From contig CM026423.1 in the NCBI GenBank assembly GCA_014871385.1, forward strand, positions 359,475-423,474: 64,000 nt of DNA, in the 5' to 3' direction. The notes beneath the pieces were generated by a model that saw nothing but the letters and a program-made list of their open reading frames with translations, had not been told where the DNA came from and searched no databases. The DNA comes from Ceratodon purpureus. Its lineage: Eukaryota > Streptophyta > Bryopsida > Pseudoditrichales > Ditrichaceae. Made by a program: the position numbers and the translations under genes. Within the stretch, counting starts at the first letter, position 1; every line of letters begins with the position of its first letter. Below are positions 1 to 10,700 of the stretch, piece after piece.

Positions 1-150
1 GTAGGACCAGTCTCGGTAGTAGGAGGACCAGTAGCAACATCACCAGGACTAGTGGCGACACCAGGTGGACCAGAGATGGAAGTGACCGAGGCTACACCCA
101 TGAGTGGCTAGAGTAGGATTACGGGGTATACTGGTAGGACCAGTAGTAGG
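1..150. repeat. Degenerate GGACCAGTAG-type short repeat
   Basis: Words such as gtaggaccag, aggaccagta and ggtggaccag recur at irregular spacing through the first 150 bases. The pattern reads as a decayed minisatellite cut by the window edge. From 150 to 860 I see only AT-rich and GGAG-rich sequence with no supportable gene. Confidence 0.35.
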
Positions 151-1033
151 CTCTTTTTAATTTTTATTTCCTTTTTTATTTTTGGCTAACTACATAAAAA
201 TAGAAGCCAGAGCATCTGAGGACAGATGCAGACTAAAAGGGGGATAATGTTAAAGGGATTTTTTGCCTTTTTACCTAGGAGCAGTAATTTAGGAGCAGAA
301 ACAGTAAACTGCTAGGAGCAGTAAAAACAGTTAGGAGCAGTAAAACAGTTAGTTACTGCGGATTTCTTAGTTACTGCGTTTTGGATGAAGTTTTGACAGT
401 CGGATGAAAAATCGACTTGGATGAAAAATGGACAGATTGGAGGACGGCTAGGGTTTGGGGGGGGTTAGTGAGGAGTGAGGGTGGCGGCTCTCACTCTCTC
501 TCACTCTCTTGCAGAGTTTGTGGTGGCTATGGAGGTTAGGAGGGAACTTAGAGGTTAGGATGAGGGGGATGGTGTGTTAGAACAGATCAGAATCTGCTAG
601 GTACAGGACTGAATGTGTATTGCAGCCATTAATGACAAGAAGTGGACCCTTGTTGATCATTTGCATTGTTGGGTATTGAATGGAAGAGATTATGGGTGTT
701 GGAGGTACTGCATTGATGGTAGTAGAGGGGCAGATTGTGGGTTTTCTGATACTGTGAGGGGCAGAATGGTATTGGGTAGAATTAGTTAGGTGGGTACTAA
801 AATTTCGAAGGTTTCTTCTTAGATCTGGACCTTACATTAGCTTCCAAAGGGTGAGCTAAATCACCCTTTAACAGTTTGTGTTGGTGTGAAGGATCTGTGG
901 ATTGCGGTGAGGTTGCCGGTGCAGTGGTGTTGTTGTGTGGTGTTGTTGTGTGGTAGTGTGGAGAGAGGGTTTGGTGTGGTTCTTTGGTTCAACTGTGCCC
1001 TTGGCTGCAGTTGTTGCAATTTTCACCCCTGTC

Positions 1034-1152
1034 GAAACAACATATCGATGAGGATGTTGTTTCAACTCCTCAAGAGTTGTTTGGCACCAGCAGTAGAAAT
1101 AACATTTAATCTGAGGGCGGTAGAAACAACATTTTCGGCAGAATGTTGTTTC
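1034..1152. repeat. Pair of short hairpins with GAAACAACAT arms
   Basis: Positions 1034-1063 and 1123-1152 each begin GAAACAACAT and end ATGTTGTTTC around a short loop, so each can fold into a stem of 10 to 11 bp. A weaker copy of the arm lies between them and another follows. They may be the remains of a foldback element. Reading frames here on both strands look like by-products of the repeat. Confidence 0.4.
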
Positions 1153-1584
1153 AGCGTGTTGTTTCAACATGGATTTTCCTCTAGTGGCTTGGGACTATCC
1201 TGAAAAAACCAAATGTATTTCAACTGCAATGAGCGTTTGAGATCCAGCAATAACTGACTAGTTTGTGGCACGATCAAAATCTTTGACCTAAGGCTACGGA
1301 CAATCCAAAAAGAAATGGCAAAGGGTGTAACCATGTGTCTACAAACACACGTGACCTACAAACTTCTCAAAGAAAAAGGTTCGTACAGGACCTATGTCCA
1401 AGCCAGGTGTGAATTGTTGCATAGTCTCACAAATAATTCCTTCCTGTTGCATGAGCCGCATGTACGATCCAACCCACCAAACTGGTAGCTCTGAGTGGAG
1501 GGGTGGCCAGGCTTCCATCAAAGGATGCTCAACATCTTACCCTAAACCTCCTTTCACATGCCACGCATGCGGTCATTGCGATCA

Positions 1585-2590
1585 TCACATGGGATGGCCG
1601 GAAGGCATCAAGAATCCCACGCAATTGATGAACACCCTTTGTTGCATGGATATTATACTAGCTGCTAGTATTGGATCCATGAGTGTCAACGCAGCAATGG
1701 CCTTATCAACATTGGCAAAAACATTCGGCTCATTGAGCTTTTCTAGTGTTTGAGATTCTGAAAGAGCATGCAAAACACTCATGTCCAGGTAATCTGTCTT
1801 GAGTCGGTTCTCAAGAATCTCTAATGCACTGCCTCTACTCTCGGACATGTGTCGATAATGCTCATAAAGTTGAGCTGGAATCCCATCGTACTCCGGCCTG
1901 TACTCGCCAAGAACTAGGATATTTCGCAAAACATTAATTTGCAAAAACTCAACAGAGTCCAATAAGCCATGTGCACCCTGTGTCAACTGCTCAACGCTGA
2001 ACTCGACAAAGGGAAACTCAATCAGCACTTCCTCTAAAAGGATCAACCGAGACAGAGTCTCGATAATCAAATTGGATTCGATGCATGATGTCCAGAGATT
2101 TTGCATCCTTAGAGAGGGCACTCCAACACTGATGTAGTAGGTCCAGGTCATCTCCCGCAGTCATCGATCCATTGGCACTTACCTCAAATCGGCAAGCAGT
2201 GTTGCTTCTCAGAGCAATCTGCCTTGAGATGCAAGAGGTTGCGTTGAGGATAGCCACATGTGTGTAAACCAATTTAGAATATAGTGTTGGAGTGGTGTAG
2301 ATTCCCAAGCCTGCTTGTGCTAGCCTAATTTCCAACCTGGGCCAACATCGTTGCATGCCCAAACAATGCACCGGAGAATCACAAGTACTGATGTTCTTAT
2401 CTGTTGCTGTTTGCACACATATGCGTAGGACTGCATGGCATGCTTCCACCAACTTATCAAATTCATGATAGGTGGAAAAAATAGGTGTTTGAAGGTGGTT
2501 TGAATCTACTAATAAGGGGGGTAGCGCCAACACAGGTGCTGCCATGTATTGTAGAGTACCTGAAGCACTCCAAGTTTGTCCGGGTAGAAT
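1585..2590 (-). CDS. Coding-like gene fragment, unknown product
   Basis: I do not recognise this protein. Two long minus-strand frames overlap. One runs from the edge of the MITE at 2,590 to about 2,183, where GAG|GTAAGTG makes a good splice donor. The other is a 188-codon frame (2,151 to 1,585) that looks genuinely coding: rich in Leu, Ile and Glu, low in Cys and Trp, and probably mostly helical. A possible acceptor (ctacatcag) ends at 2,129, but the phase across this 53-base gap does not join the two long frames, so either the intron is drawn wrongly or the gene carries a frameshift. The upstream end is cut by a MITE, so the fragment may be a disrupted host gene. Confidence 0.4.
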
Positions 2591-3082
2591 GTAGCAGAGG
2601 TGACCTCCGGCTATGGCCCCGGCGGAGTGGGGGGTCAGGAGCATGAGGACCCGACATCGAGCAAGGGGCAGCTCTCACCGGGCAGCCCCAACTTTCATTA
2701 TTTTTTTTTTAATTTGTTAATTTTTTACTTTTTTTTTTGAACAAATGGTCTCAGAAATTTACACGAGTAATATAAGGTTTTTCAAACCCATCGAGCGGAG
2801 CGAGAAGGGTTTGAATAAGGGCGACGGGTCCGGTAGGACCCGTTGCCCGTTCAGTAATTTTAGGGTTCACTCAAAACAGCGATCACGGGGTAGCTAGGGT
2901 TGATCTCATTGAATTTTGGTTTTTATTGCCTCTATTTTTTTCCCAAATAATTTTTTGTTTTAAATAAAAAAATAAAAAAATAAAAATTCAAATTCTATGG
3001 GGTTGCCCGCCCAGTAAGCGCCGGGTCCCCTGCCCCCACCCTTCAATTCCCCGGGGCCATAGCCGGAGGTCACCTCTGCTAC
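2591..3082. mobile_element. MITE, 492 bp, with 32-bp perfect TIRs
   Basis: The first 32 bases (beginning GTAGCAGAGGTGACCTCCGG) are exactly inverted at 3,051-3,082. Weaker similarity continues inwards for about 40 more bases, including a GGACCCG motif. The flanks carry AT on both sides, a possible 2-bp target duplication. The interior is AT-rich and holds no coding frame, so this is a non-autonomous DNA element. It adjoins the coding-like fragment to its left. The superfamily is not clear. Confidence 0.75.
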
Positions 3083-3582
3083 ATGTGTCCCACCCGATTT
3101 TTGTAACCAAAAGACTGTCGGAGCCATCCAGTGAAAAAGTCTTGGAGCGCCGGACGTGGCGCCACTTCTTGTCCTACGTGGTGATCTGATGTGGCCGAAT
3201 TAGGGCTTAGGTGTTCATTTTGGTAGATTTCGATTGAGACATTTCCGTTGGAGGGTTTAGACATGATGAGAATATGTGTAAGATATGTACATAACGTGCT
3301 GAAATATTAATCCGTAGATTCGACATGCGGACATCTCGAATTGCATAAGTTACAACGACATGTTCCATTTTGTTTTGATTCCACCGTCTTCACTGGCAGT
3401 GACTGCGTATGGACAAATGTCCACCGATCTCGACATACATGGATTCAGATGCGAAAAGAACAAAACACTGGATCTTCGAGAAGATGAATCCTTTCCAATG
3501 AAACAGAGCATGCAACCAAGAATGCATGTGAGGACAGACGAAATCAATACGGTAGTAATTTTTCGGGGCATGCTATTCTGCG

Positions 3583-3632
3583 AGCGGTGAGCGGTGAGCG
3601 GAGAGCGGTGAGCGGTAACTTTGCGGAAATTT
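3583..3632 (+). repeat. Left terminal inverted repeat of element A
   Basis: The repeat is built from AGCGGTG and AGCGGAG subunits followed by AACTTTGCGGAAATTT. It matches the reverse complement of 27,023-27,065 over 43 bases without a mismatch. The leftmost unit (3,583-3,589) has no partner on the right. Confidence 0.75.
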
Positions 3633-4344
3633 TGATGTTTTTGGTGAAGTTTCTCACACTCAACAACTGCAGCATGTTGTTTTGATTTTTTTTTTTTTTT
3701 TCAAAAAGTAGGACCTAAAAACACCCATGACCGTGCGTGCCTATTCCCGTGCATGCATATATCCTTCTTTAGATGTGTTTTACAGCCATCATTGAAGGCC
3801 ACGGGTGTTAGTATTTTGACTTTTTATCTTTCCACGTACTAAATTCAGAAGAAGTAGATGGGTTGAGTTTATTTTGGAGTGGATACGGTTTAGGGTAATG
3901 AAGACTACTAGATTTCATCAAATTTTTTAAAGATTACAATATTATTCTTTATTTAGTCCCTAAGTCTATTATCAAGATAAAGTATAGCCAAGTAAGAGAG
4001 ATAAAGGTAAACTGGCGATCACTATTAGATTATGTGAAAGGGGTATAAAAAGACTGCGAAGCAACTGCAGATTTTTCTTTTTTAACATTTTTTTTATTAC
4101 ATATTCTTTTCATCCGATTTGAATTTGTTTATGTCAGTTTGGGAATGGCCCCAGCAATTATCCTTTGCGAGGTACGACGTCCATTGCTTTCTCTCGAGAA
4201 GTATAACACACCGAAGCCACTGCCCAAGTGACGATAATTAACTCACATGTTCAGGATTATATTGAAGTTATATTCTGAGCCAGCAAAGATTATGGGATAA
4301 ACTTGGTTTAGAGCGAACCGGCTTATGTGATCGACCTTGATTAG
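3633..4344. other. Gene-free AT-rich stretch
   Basis: No coding frame, RNA gene or repeat family could be supported here. Poly-T and poly-A runs and short AT-rich words dominate. Confidence 0.5.
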
Positions 4345-4712
4345 TATGGCTGTATGGGTGATGTGTATGGGTTGTATGGATGATGTATATGGGATGTATG
4401 GGTGATGTGTATGGGATGTATGGGTGATATGTACGGGATGTATGGGTGATGTGCATGGGATGTATGGGTGATGTGCATGGGATGTATGGGTGATGTGCAT
4501 GGGATGTATGGGTGATGTGTATGGGATGTATCCGTGATGTGAATGGGATGTATGGGTGATGTGCATGGGATGTATGGATGATGTGTATGGGATGTATGGA
4601 TGATGTCTATGGGATGTATGGGTGATGTGTATGGGATGTATATGCGATGTGTACGTGATGTGTATGTGATCTGAATGTGATGTGTATGTGATGTGCATGT
4701 GATGTGTATGTG
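4345..4712 (+). repeat. Minisatellite, unit about 22 bp
   Basis: Near-identical units of gggatgtatgggtgatgtgt (last bases variable) repeat about 16 times, decaying into shorter gtgatgtgtat units at the right end. The apparent His- and Thr-rich minus-strand proteins are translations of this repeat, not genes. Confidence 0.85.
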
Positions 4713-4729
4713 ACGGCATGGATATAATT

Positions 4730-5912
4730 AATGTAGTTCATTTTGAATTTTGGAGAAATACCAAACTTAAATTCTAGAGGAAACCTGTGAGAATGGAGAT
4801 TTTGTGATTCAAACGAAGGAGGTGGCTTCAGGGGTTTCATCGTCCCAAAAAAAAAAATCAAATAAGTTTTATACCTTCTAATATAAAAAAGAAAGAGAAT
4901 TTAGATAAAAATTAAATGAGCATGAAGAGAAAAACAATTTAATGAAAAAACGGAATAAACTTTATATTATTTACGAAAAAAAGGAAAGGGAAGTAAAGAA
5001 AACTAATAAGCATGAAAGGAAGAAAAGAGAAGCGTAGAGTAAAATTCCGGAGCAAGGTTGTATAAGTTCTATAAAGGGTGGGAGGTCTGGATTTTGTGCT
5101 GAATAAGATAAGGACTGGGACCCAGCAATCTGTAAATTTCAGAGGGATGTATATGACTAGAAACTTAAATTAAAAAAATGTAATGTAAAGAATTGGGTAC
5201 ATTACAGAATCTTAATATGAAACTGGAACCCCGAGAGTTCCAATAAGAGGACTTCAAGTATGCAATTCAAGAGTGGTCGGGGCCGAACAGAGTTTATTCG
5301 AAGTTTTGTGAGTCTCCCTGAATTTCTTTAAGGCATCAGGCAAGATTGTGCTAATAAAGCTCATAGGTCTTCGATGAACTATTCACTTACAATCCTAAAT
5401 AAAAATAGGGTAAACATAGAGTATGATTGGCTTAGTTCCAATTTCCCTTGGTTGTTCCACATACCGGTTAGTTTTAATTCGTTGCTGGGCCATTCATACT
5501 TTGTTCATAGGGGCGATTCTTAATGCACGCACTCTTCTCGAGCCTCCTAGCTGATGTACAGGTAGGCAGATATCTGATCCGCTTCCATCTGCCGGATTTG
5601 TACCTGTTAAAGGCTATGTGAGCTACGTGCATTTCCGTGCTGGGGTATCAACAACTGACATTATCGTGTGAAAGTAAGTTTTGACGTGATGGCGCCGGCG
5701 CCATACATGTCTTCTTAACACTATATCGATTAATGCAGAGGATCAGGGACTATCTGTTCGCTGGACACGAGACTGGGTGGCGGTGTATCATTAAGGAATG
5801 CAAAATAGGGTCATAAACATGGACAGAGTACTGTGAATATCAAGGAGATGCCGCCGGCGCCTTGACGTGAAATTGACGCTATACTGCATCATATATCAGG
5901 GGCAAGCACAAC
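4730..5912. other. Gene-free stretch, A-rich to 5,060
   Basis: The stretch 4,840-5,060 is very A-rich on the plus strand. The remainder to 5,912 has no frame I would support. It is the 5' region of the 242-codon reading frame at 5,913. Confidence 0.4.
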
Positions 5913-6641
5913 ATGCATTTCTCAGAAGACCTGAATGCTTATTTCATGCTAAGGCGGAGAGTATCATCATTTTTTTGCCTCGTAACTATGTCTCCTCTCA
6001 TGTTTAGCCTCCACTCAGGATCACAGTTCTTGCTCAACCTTGGAGCAACGCTGGAACCGCAAGTAGGGGATATAGTTATACGTAGAGTAAAGGCGGATTC
6101 CATCATCCAGTACTATCTATACAAGTCTCCGGAACAGTGGAATCAGTATCATAAGACATGGGTGCTGAAGATCTTCTCGTCGTCGGTTCTTTGTGCTTTA
6201 GATAGTGATGGAGGTAGTGAGTTTCCTCCGAACATGAAGTGCATGATGCTGATGGTTTGGGAGTACGGGCTTGGATTCAAGGAGGCGATATCCGGAGGAA
6301 TTCTTATTCCGGAGGTGCAAGATCCCGGAGCGGCGCAAGTGCTCGGACTTGGACGCGGTGGAACCGTCCCTGACCAGAATACTATTGTCCTAGCATTTAC
6401 GCAGCCGAGTGTGCCTTACGGTCCAACATTTCTGCGTGCAGATTTCTGGAAACAGAAGTACCTCCAGGATGACTACGCGAACCTTATGGTCTTTTCAGTT
6501 GTAGACTCCCTCATTGGACTCAACAACTCGACTAGAACAGTGACAAACTGGAGCAGAGCAGGTTCGTCCTGGGAATCCACTGACTCAATCACCGGGGCTT
6601 TATCGCAATACACGGGTTTGACCCTGGTAAATCTAGGCTAG
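5913..6641 (+). CDS. Uncharacterised 242-residue protein
   Basis: An uninterrupted frame runs from a true ATG to TAG with balanced, protein-like composition and no low complexity. I do not recognise it. Residues 1-45 include a hydrophobic stretch that might be a signal or anchor. The body is rich in Trp, Tyr, Gly and Ser with a charged centre, consistent with a mixed alpha/beta globular fold. AATAAA-type sequence follows about 110 bases after the stop. It lies inside element A, upstream of the 3' end of the minus-strand methyltransferase gene, so it may be cargo, a captured host exon or part of a gene whose other exons I cannot see. No intron is needed. Confidence 0.45.
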   Translation: MHFSEDLNAYFMLRRRVSSFFCLVTMSPLMFSLHSGSQFLLNLGATLEPQVGDIVIRRVKADSIIQYYLYKSPEQWNQYHKTWVLKIFSSSVLCALDSDGGSEFPPNMKCMMLMVWEYGLGFKEAISGGILIPEVQDPGAAQVLGLGRGGTVPDQNTIVLAFTQPSVPYGPTFLRADFWKQKYLQDDYANLMVFSVVDSLIGLNNSTRTVTNWSRAGSSWESTDSITGALSQYTGLTLVNLG

Positions 6642-6859
6642 TAAGGCTCACTTGAGCTACGTATGTTCAGTGGTTGGACTGTTTAGAATCGAATATGGTC
6701 ATGTTTACCTAGAAGGTTATGTGTACGTTTCTGCAGTATTATCATGGAAGGCAATAAAATGTGATGATTTTTTGTGACCAGCCAATCGAATCCAGTTCAT
6801 TCTTCAAGTCCTGTTCATTCAGCCAATCGAATCCAGTTCATACTTTGTACAAAAATTCA

Positions 6860-7110
6860 AAAGAATACAAGCTTAACCAGCTCCATTGCAACTCTGCTAG
6901 GGGCCGATCACTCTCCCACAGCCCTCATTGGAAGGATCCCACCCCTTGAATGAGCTTAAAGCGTCGCTGCCAATGCAACTCTGATCGGGGCCTACCACAC
7001 TCCAGTAAGGGTACAGTGTGCATTCCAAGCACCCTCCTAAGAATTGTTAGAATAACCTTAGTAATGCAAAGTCATAGACTGGTCGGTCCATATGTAATAA
7101 TCGCAGTGTA
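6860..7110. repeat. Isolated units of the 170-bp satellite
   Basis: Phrases such as ctctgctaggggccgatcac and ctctgatcggggcctaccac recur here in the same order as in the large array at 14.4-18.8 kb. One to two diverged units are present. Confidence 0.7.
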
Positions 7111-7640
7111 CAGTGGGACAGTAAAAGATTAATGAAAATAGGGGGTGGAATGCCAGCACCCAAAAAGAAAATAAAGCATATGTTAAACAAAAAGAAATGT
7201 GCGGATGGAAAGGATAAACAAAAAAACCAAATGGAAATGCAGAAAAAGGAAAGCAAAACTAATAACGGGGATAGGAAAGAGAGTGGATAGTTGGAGTGGA
7301 AGGGATAAGTGAAATTACTGGGGTGAATGGAAACATAAAAATAAAAATTATGTTAATGAAAAAGGAAGGTGCAAGTAGAATGGATAAATGAGATATCAAA
7401 AAAGGAATGGAAATAGATGCAACAAAAAACTGGGATGTTAATGAAGGAGAAGGATCCGAGAAGAATGGAAAAACAAGAAATTAAAAAAGGAATGGTAAAA
7501 AAGATAAAATTGGGGGGGGAGGGGAATGAGAATGAGAAAGGACATTTAAAGTGGAAGGGATATATGCAAATAATGAATGGAATGGGGAAAAGATCAAAAA
7601 ATAGATAATGCAACTAGGAATTAAGGGAATTCATATACAG
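7110..7640 (+). repeat. Purine-rich low-complexity tract
   Basis: The plus strand is almost entirely A and G, with recurring ggaatggaaa and aaaaaggaa words and a period that is hard to fix. Frames on either strand are Lys/Glu/Met-rich or Phe/Ser-rich artefacts. It lies just beyond the 3' end of the methyltransferase gene. Confidence 0.55.
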
Positions 7641-7700
7641 AGCTCTGGCTAAGCTCTTCAGTACATGCGAGTTCTATATCAACTCGCTTACAGCCCTGAC

Positions 7701-10700
7701 TCACATTTCCAAAATGTCCTCCAAAGTACTGACAGATCGATCTACACGGCGCTCTTCTTCAAGGTCGGATTGATCAGAGGACGATAGGGTGATTGAGGAG
7801 GGGCTAATATCTGAGAGATGGTCGTCTGACTCATCGGCTTCAACATCAAGAAACTCCAACGATCTACTTGGTGCATTTTTAGATCTAAAGTAGCGGTACG
7901 AACCACGAGCTAGTTCGATAGCTGCATCGTTTGCATAAGATGGAAGAGTCCAAGACTGTGGTGGGCTCGGGTGGAAATTAGGATCAGAAAAGAAAGGACG
8001 ACGCACGGGATACCTCATATTATCGCATCTGCAAATGTAAATGGCAAGTTGTTTATGAATCCACTTTACATTCAATGCGTGTAGATGAAAGGTAACACTA
8101 GAGAAAAAGTGTCTAAACTCACTTCTTGAACCGAGATCTCTTCACGATCTTCATTATAGGAACTTCGCCCTCAGGATCCTCAGAGCTGACATGCTGTGCG
8201 GTGCTGGCTTCTGGAACCAATGTACTGCGAATCAATGGTTCCAGCAAAGCCTTGAAAATGGCTGAATCGGCCTCCAAGGCCACGATGTGGCGGTCAACGT
8301 TGCGGCAGGCATGGATTGATGAACCTGATACACGACCCAATGAGTATATGTAGTGCTGATAATTACCATGGCCAAAGAAGACAAGTACTGCAACATAGGG
8401 TACAAGAAAATATTAGGGAGAAGAAACTGACCAGTTGCTGCCGTACAATCTAATATGACATTCCCCGGATCGGATGCAGCTTCAATCAACATTTCCATGA
8501 GTACAACCGATTTTTCCCGAGGGCCTCTCCATGGCTTCTGACCGTCACACAATTGGTTCTCGGGCAGAACAATGTTCTGTAAGCAGTCATCGCGACCCAC
8601 GTTTACACCGTGGCGGCTAAGCAGCTTGGGCACGGGCCTGAAAGCAAACTTTGATGCAGGAACTCCACTTTTCACTGCCAATGTAATTCCGAACCTGAGT
8701 ATCTGCATCCCATTTTGAAAGAGCAAGTTAGTAGTAGATCACTACGACTCTGTGATCGCATTGTGCTAGGGGAATTTCGAACTCTGATAGGGATTGATTA
8801 ATGATGGTAGACTACTCAAAGGACCAGAGGTTTTTTTTTGAAAGAGGTCCTCTTCATGGCTTCTTCTCGATGGCCTTATGCTCTGGCCGCAAGCACTCGG
8901 TACAGCAAGGAGACTGATGGTTTTTCATGAAGGCAAGCTCGTGGGCCATGGCTATGAATGTAAGTCTAAGCTGATTTCCAATTGTTACCAGGAGAGTGAC
9001 TATGCTAACCCTAGGTGACTAAGGAACAAATGGAGGAGATTAATGTGTAGTTAGAACTTACAGTAACGGATTGATCCAAGGGTGATGTCAAGTGGAGTCG
9101 GTTCATTGCCCACCATTCCTTGCGGACTTTCATTCCATACGTATGACAGTAACCTAGTATTGTAGATTTTGTTGATGCTCGAAAGGGATGAAAAAGTATC
9201 ATCGCCTCGTCATCCTGGAGGTGATTCTCTGCAAAGTCAAAAATGCTCTGCAACCAATCAGAAGCTCCGTCATTCCAAGCGGGGATGGATGTGGGAGGGT
9301 CGGAGACGCCTGGGACAGGGAGGCCTTCTGGCAAGTCAGCAATGATGAGGTCAACGAACGGGTGACTGACTTCATCACCCTTCAAATACAGGGCTCTTCC
9401 GTTAGTGACCTGCACAAAAAGCATATAGAATGAAGTTAACTGTACGCAACAAGAGAACTGAAATTCAGGAGGCCCAGAATAAAGTAAGGTCCTACTCATC
9501 CCGCAACTAATAAGTTGTTAGACGTGAGCTCCTATTTAAATATATGGAAAAAGCTTCACCTGGACCATTGCGATGCTCATTGCACCTGCGACCAAGGAAA
9601 CATTCTATGACAAACTAGAGTAGAGCAAAGCAGACATTGGAAAGACAAAAGTTCAACTAAAGTGAAGGCACATAAGGACTGAGTAAACTTCACGGCCACC
9701 AGTTAAATGCACCGAAGAGGCGAATCACACTCGATTCCAAGATACACGAGCAACATCCTAGAGTGCCAATGGCACAGCCTACAAGACTGTAAGGGCCAGG
9801 CCTAAGCGAAGCTCGCTGCATCCCAAGTCAAGCAACTAGTTCAGTAGCTGCTCATAAGAGCTCTGCACGGGGTTGATCACTCTGCTTTTATTATTAATTC
9901 TCTTGTTCTCTGAAGTCACAAAACCAATCGAACCACTGCCCACTGCAACTCTGGTCATGCCGACGTCTCACCCACTGCCCTCTTTAGTCCTCACCCGAGC
10001 CTCAAAGATATAATCAATGGACTGACCACTGCAAGTCTGATCGGGGCCTACCACACTCTTACGGTCCATACTTTGAACAAAAAAGGAAAAGGATTGAAGC
10101 TTAAACAGCCCCATTGCAACTGTGGTAAGGGCCAATCACTCTCCCACAGCCCTCAATTTGTCCTCACCCACGCCTTGAATCAGCTAAATGCGTCATAGCC
10201 AATGCAGCACTGATCAGGGCCGACCACACTCTTAGAGTCCATACTTTGTACAAAAAGTTAAAAGAATTGAGGCTTAACTGCCCACTGCAACTCTGCTAGG
10301 GGCCGATCACTCTCCCATAGCCCACATTGATCCTCACCCGAGCCTTGAAAAACCCAATCGATCCACTGCCACTTCGACTCTGATCGGTGCCTACCACACT
10401 CTTACAGTCCATATCCTGTACAAAAAAGTAAAAGAATTGAAGCTTTACCAGCCCCATTGCAACTGTGCTAGGAGCCGATCACACTTCCACAGCCCTCATT
10501 GCAAGGATCCTACCCCTTGAATGAGCTTAATGCGTTGCTGCCAATGCAACTCTGATCGGGGCCTACCACACACTTACGGTCCATACTTTGTAGAAAAAAA
10601 CAAAAAGCGCGTAGCTTAAGTGCCCACTGCAACTGTGCTAGGGGCCGATCAGTGTCCCACAGCCCACATTAGTCCTCACCCGAGCCTTCATAAATCCAGT

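Noticed and set aside
4243..4861. His/Thr-rich minus-strand proteins
   Set aside because: They are straight translations of the 22-bp minisatellite; the peptide period equals the DNA period.
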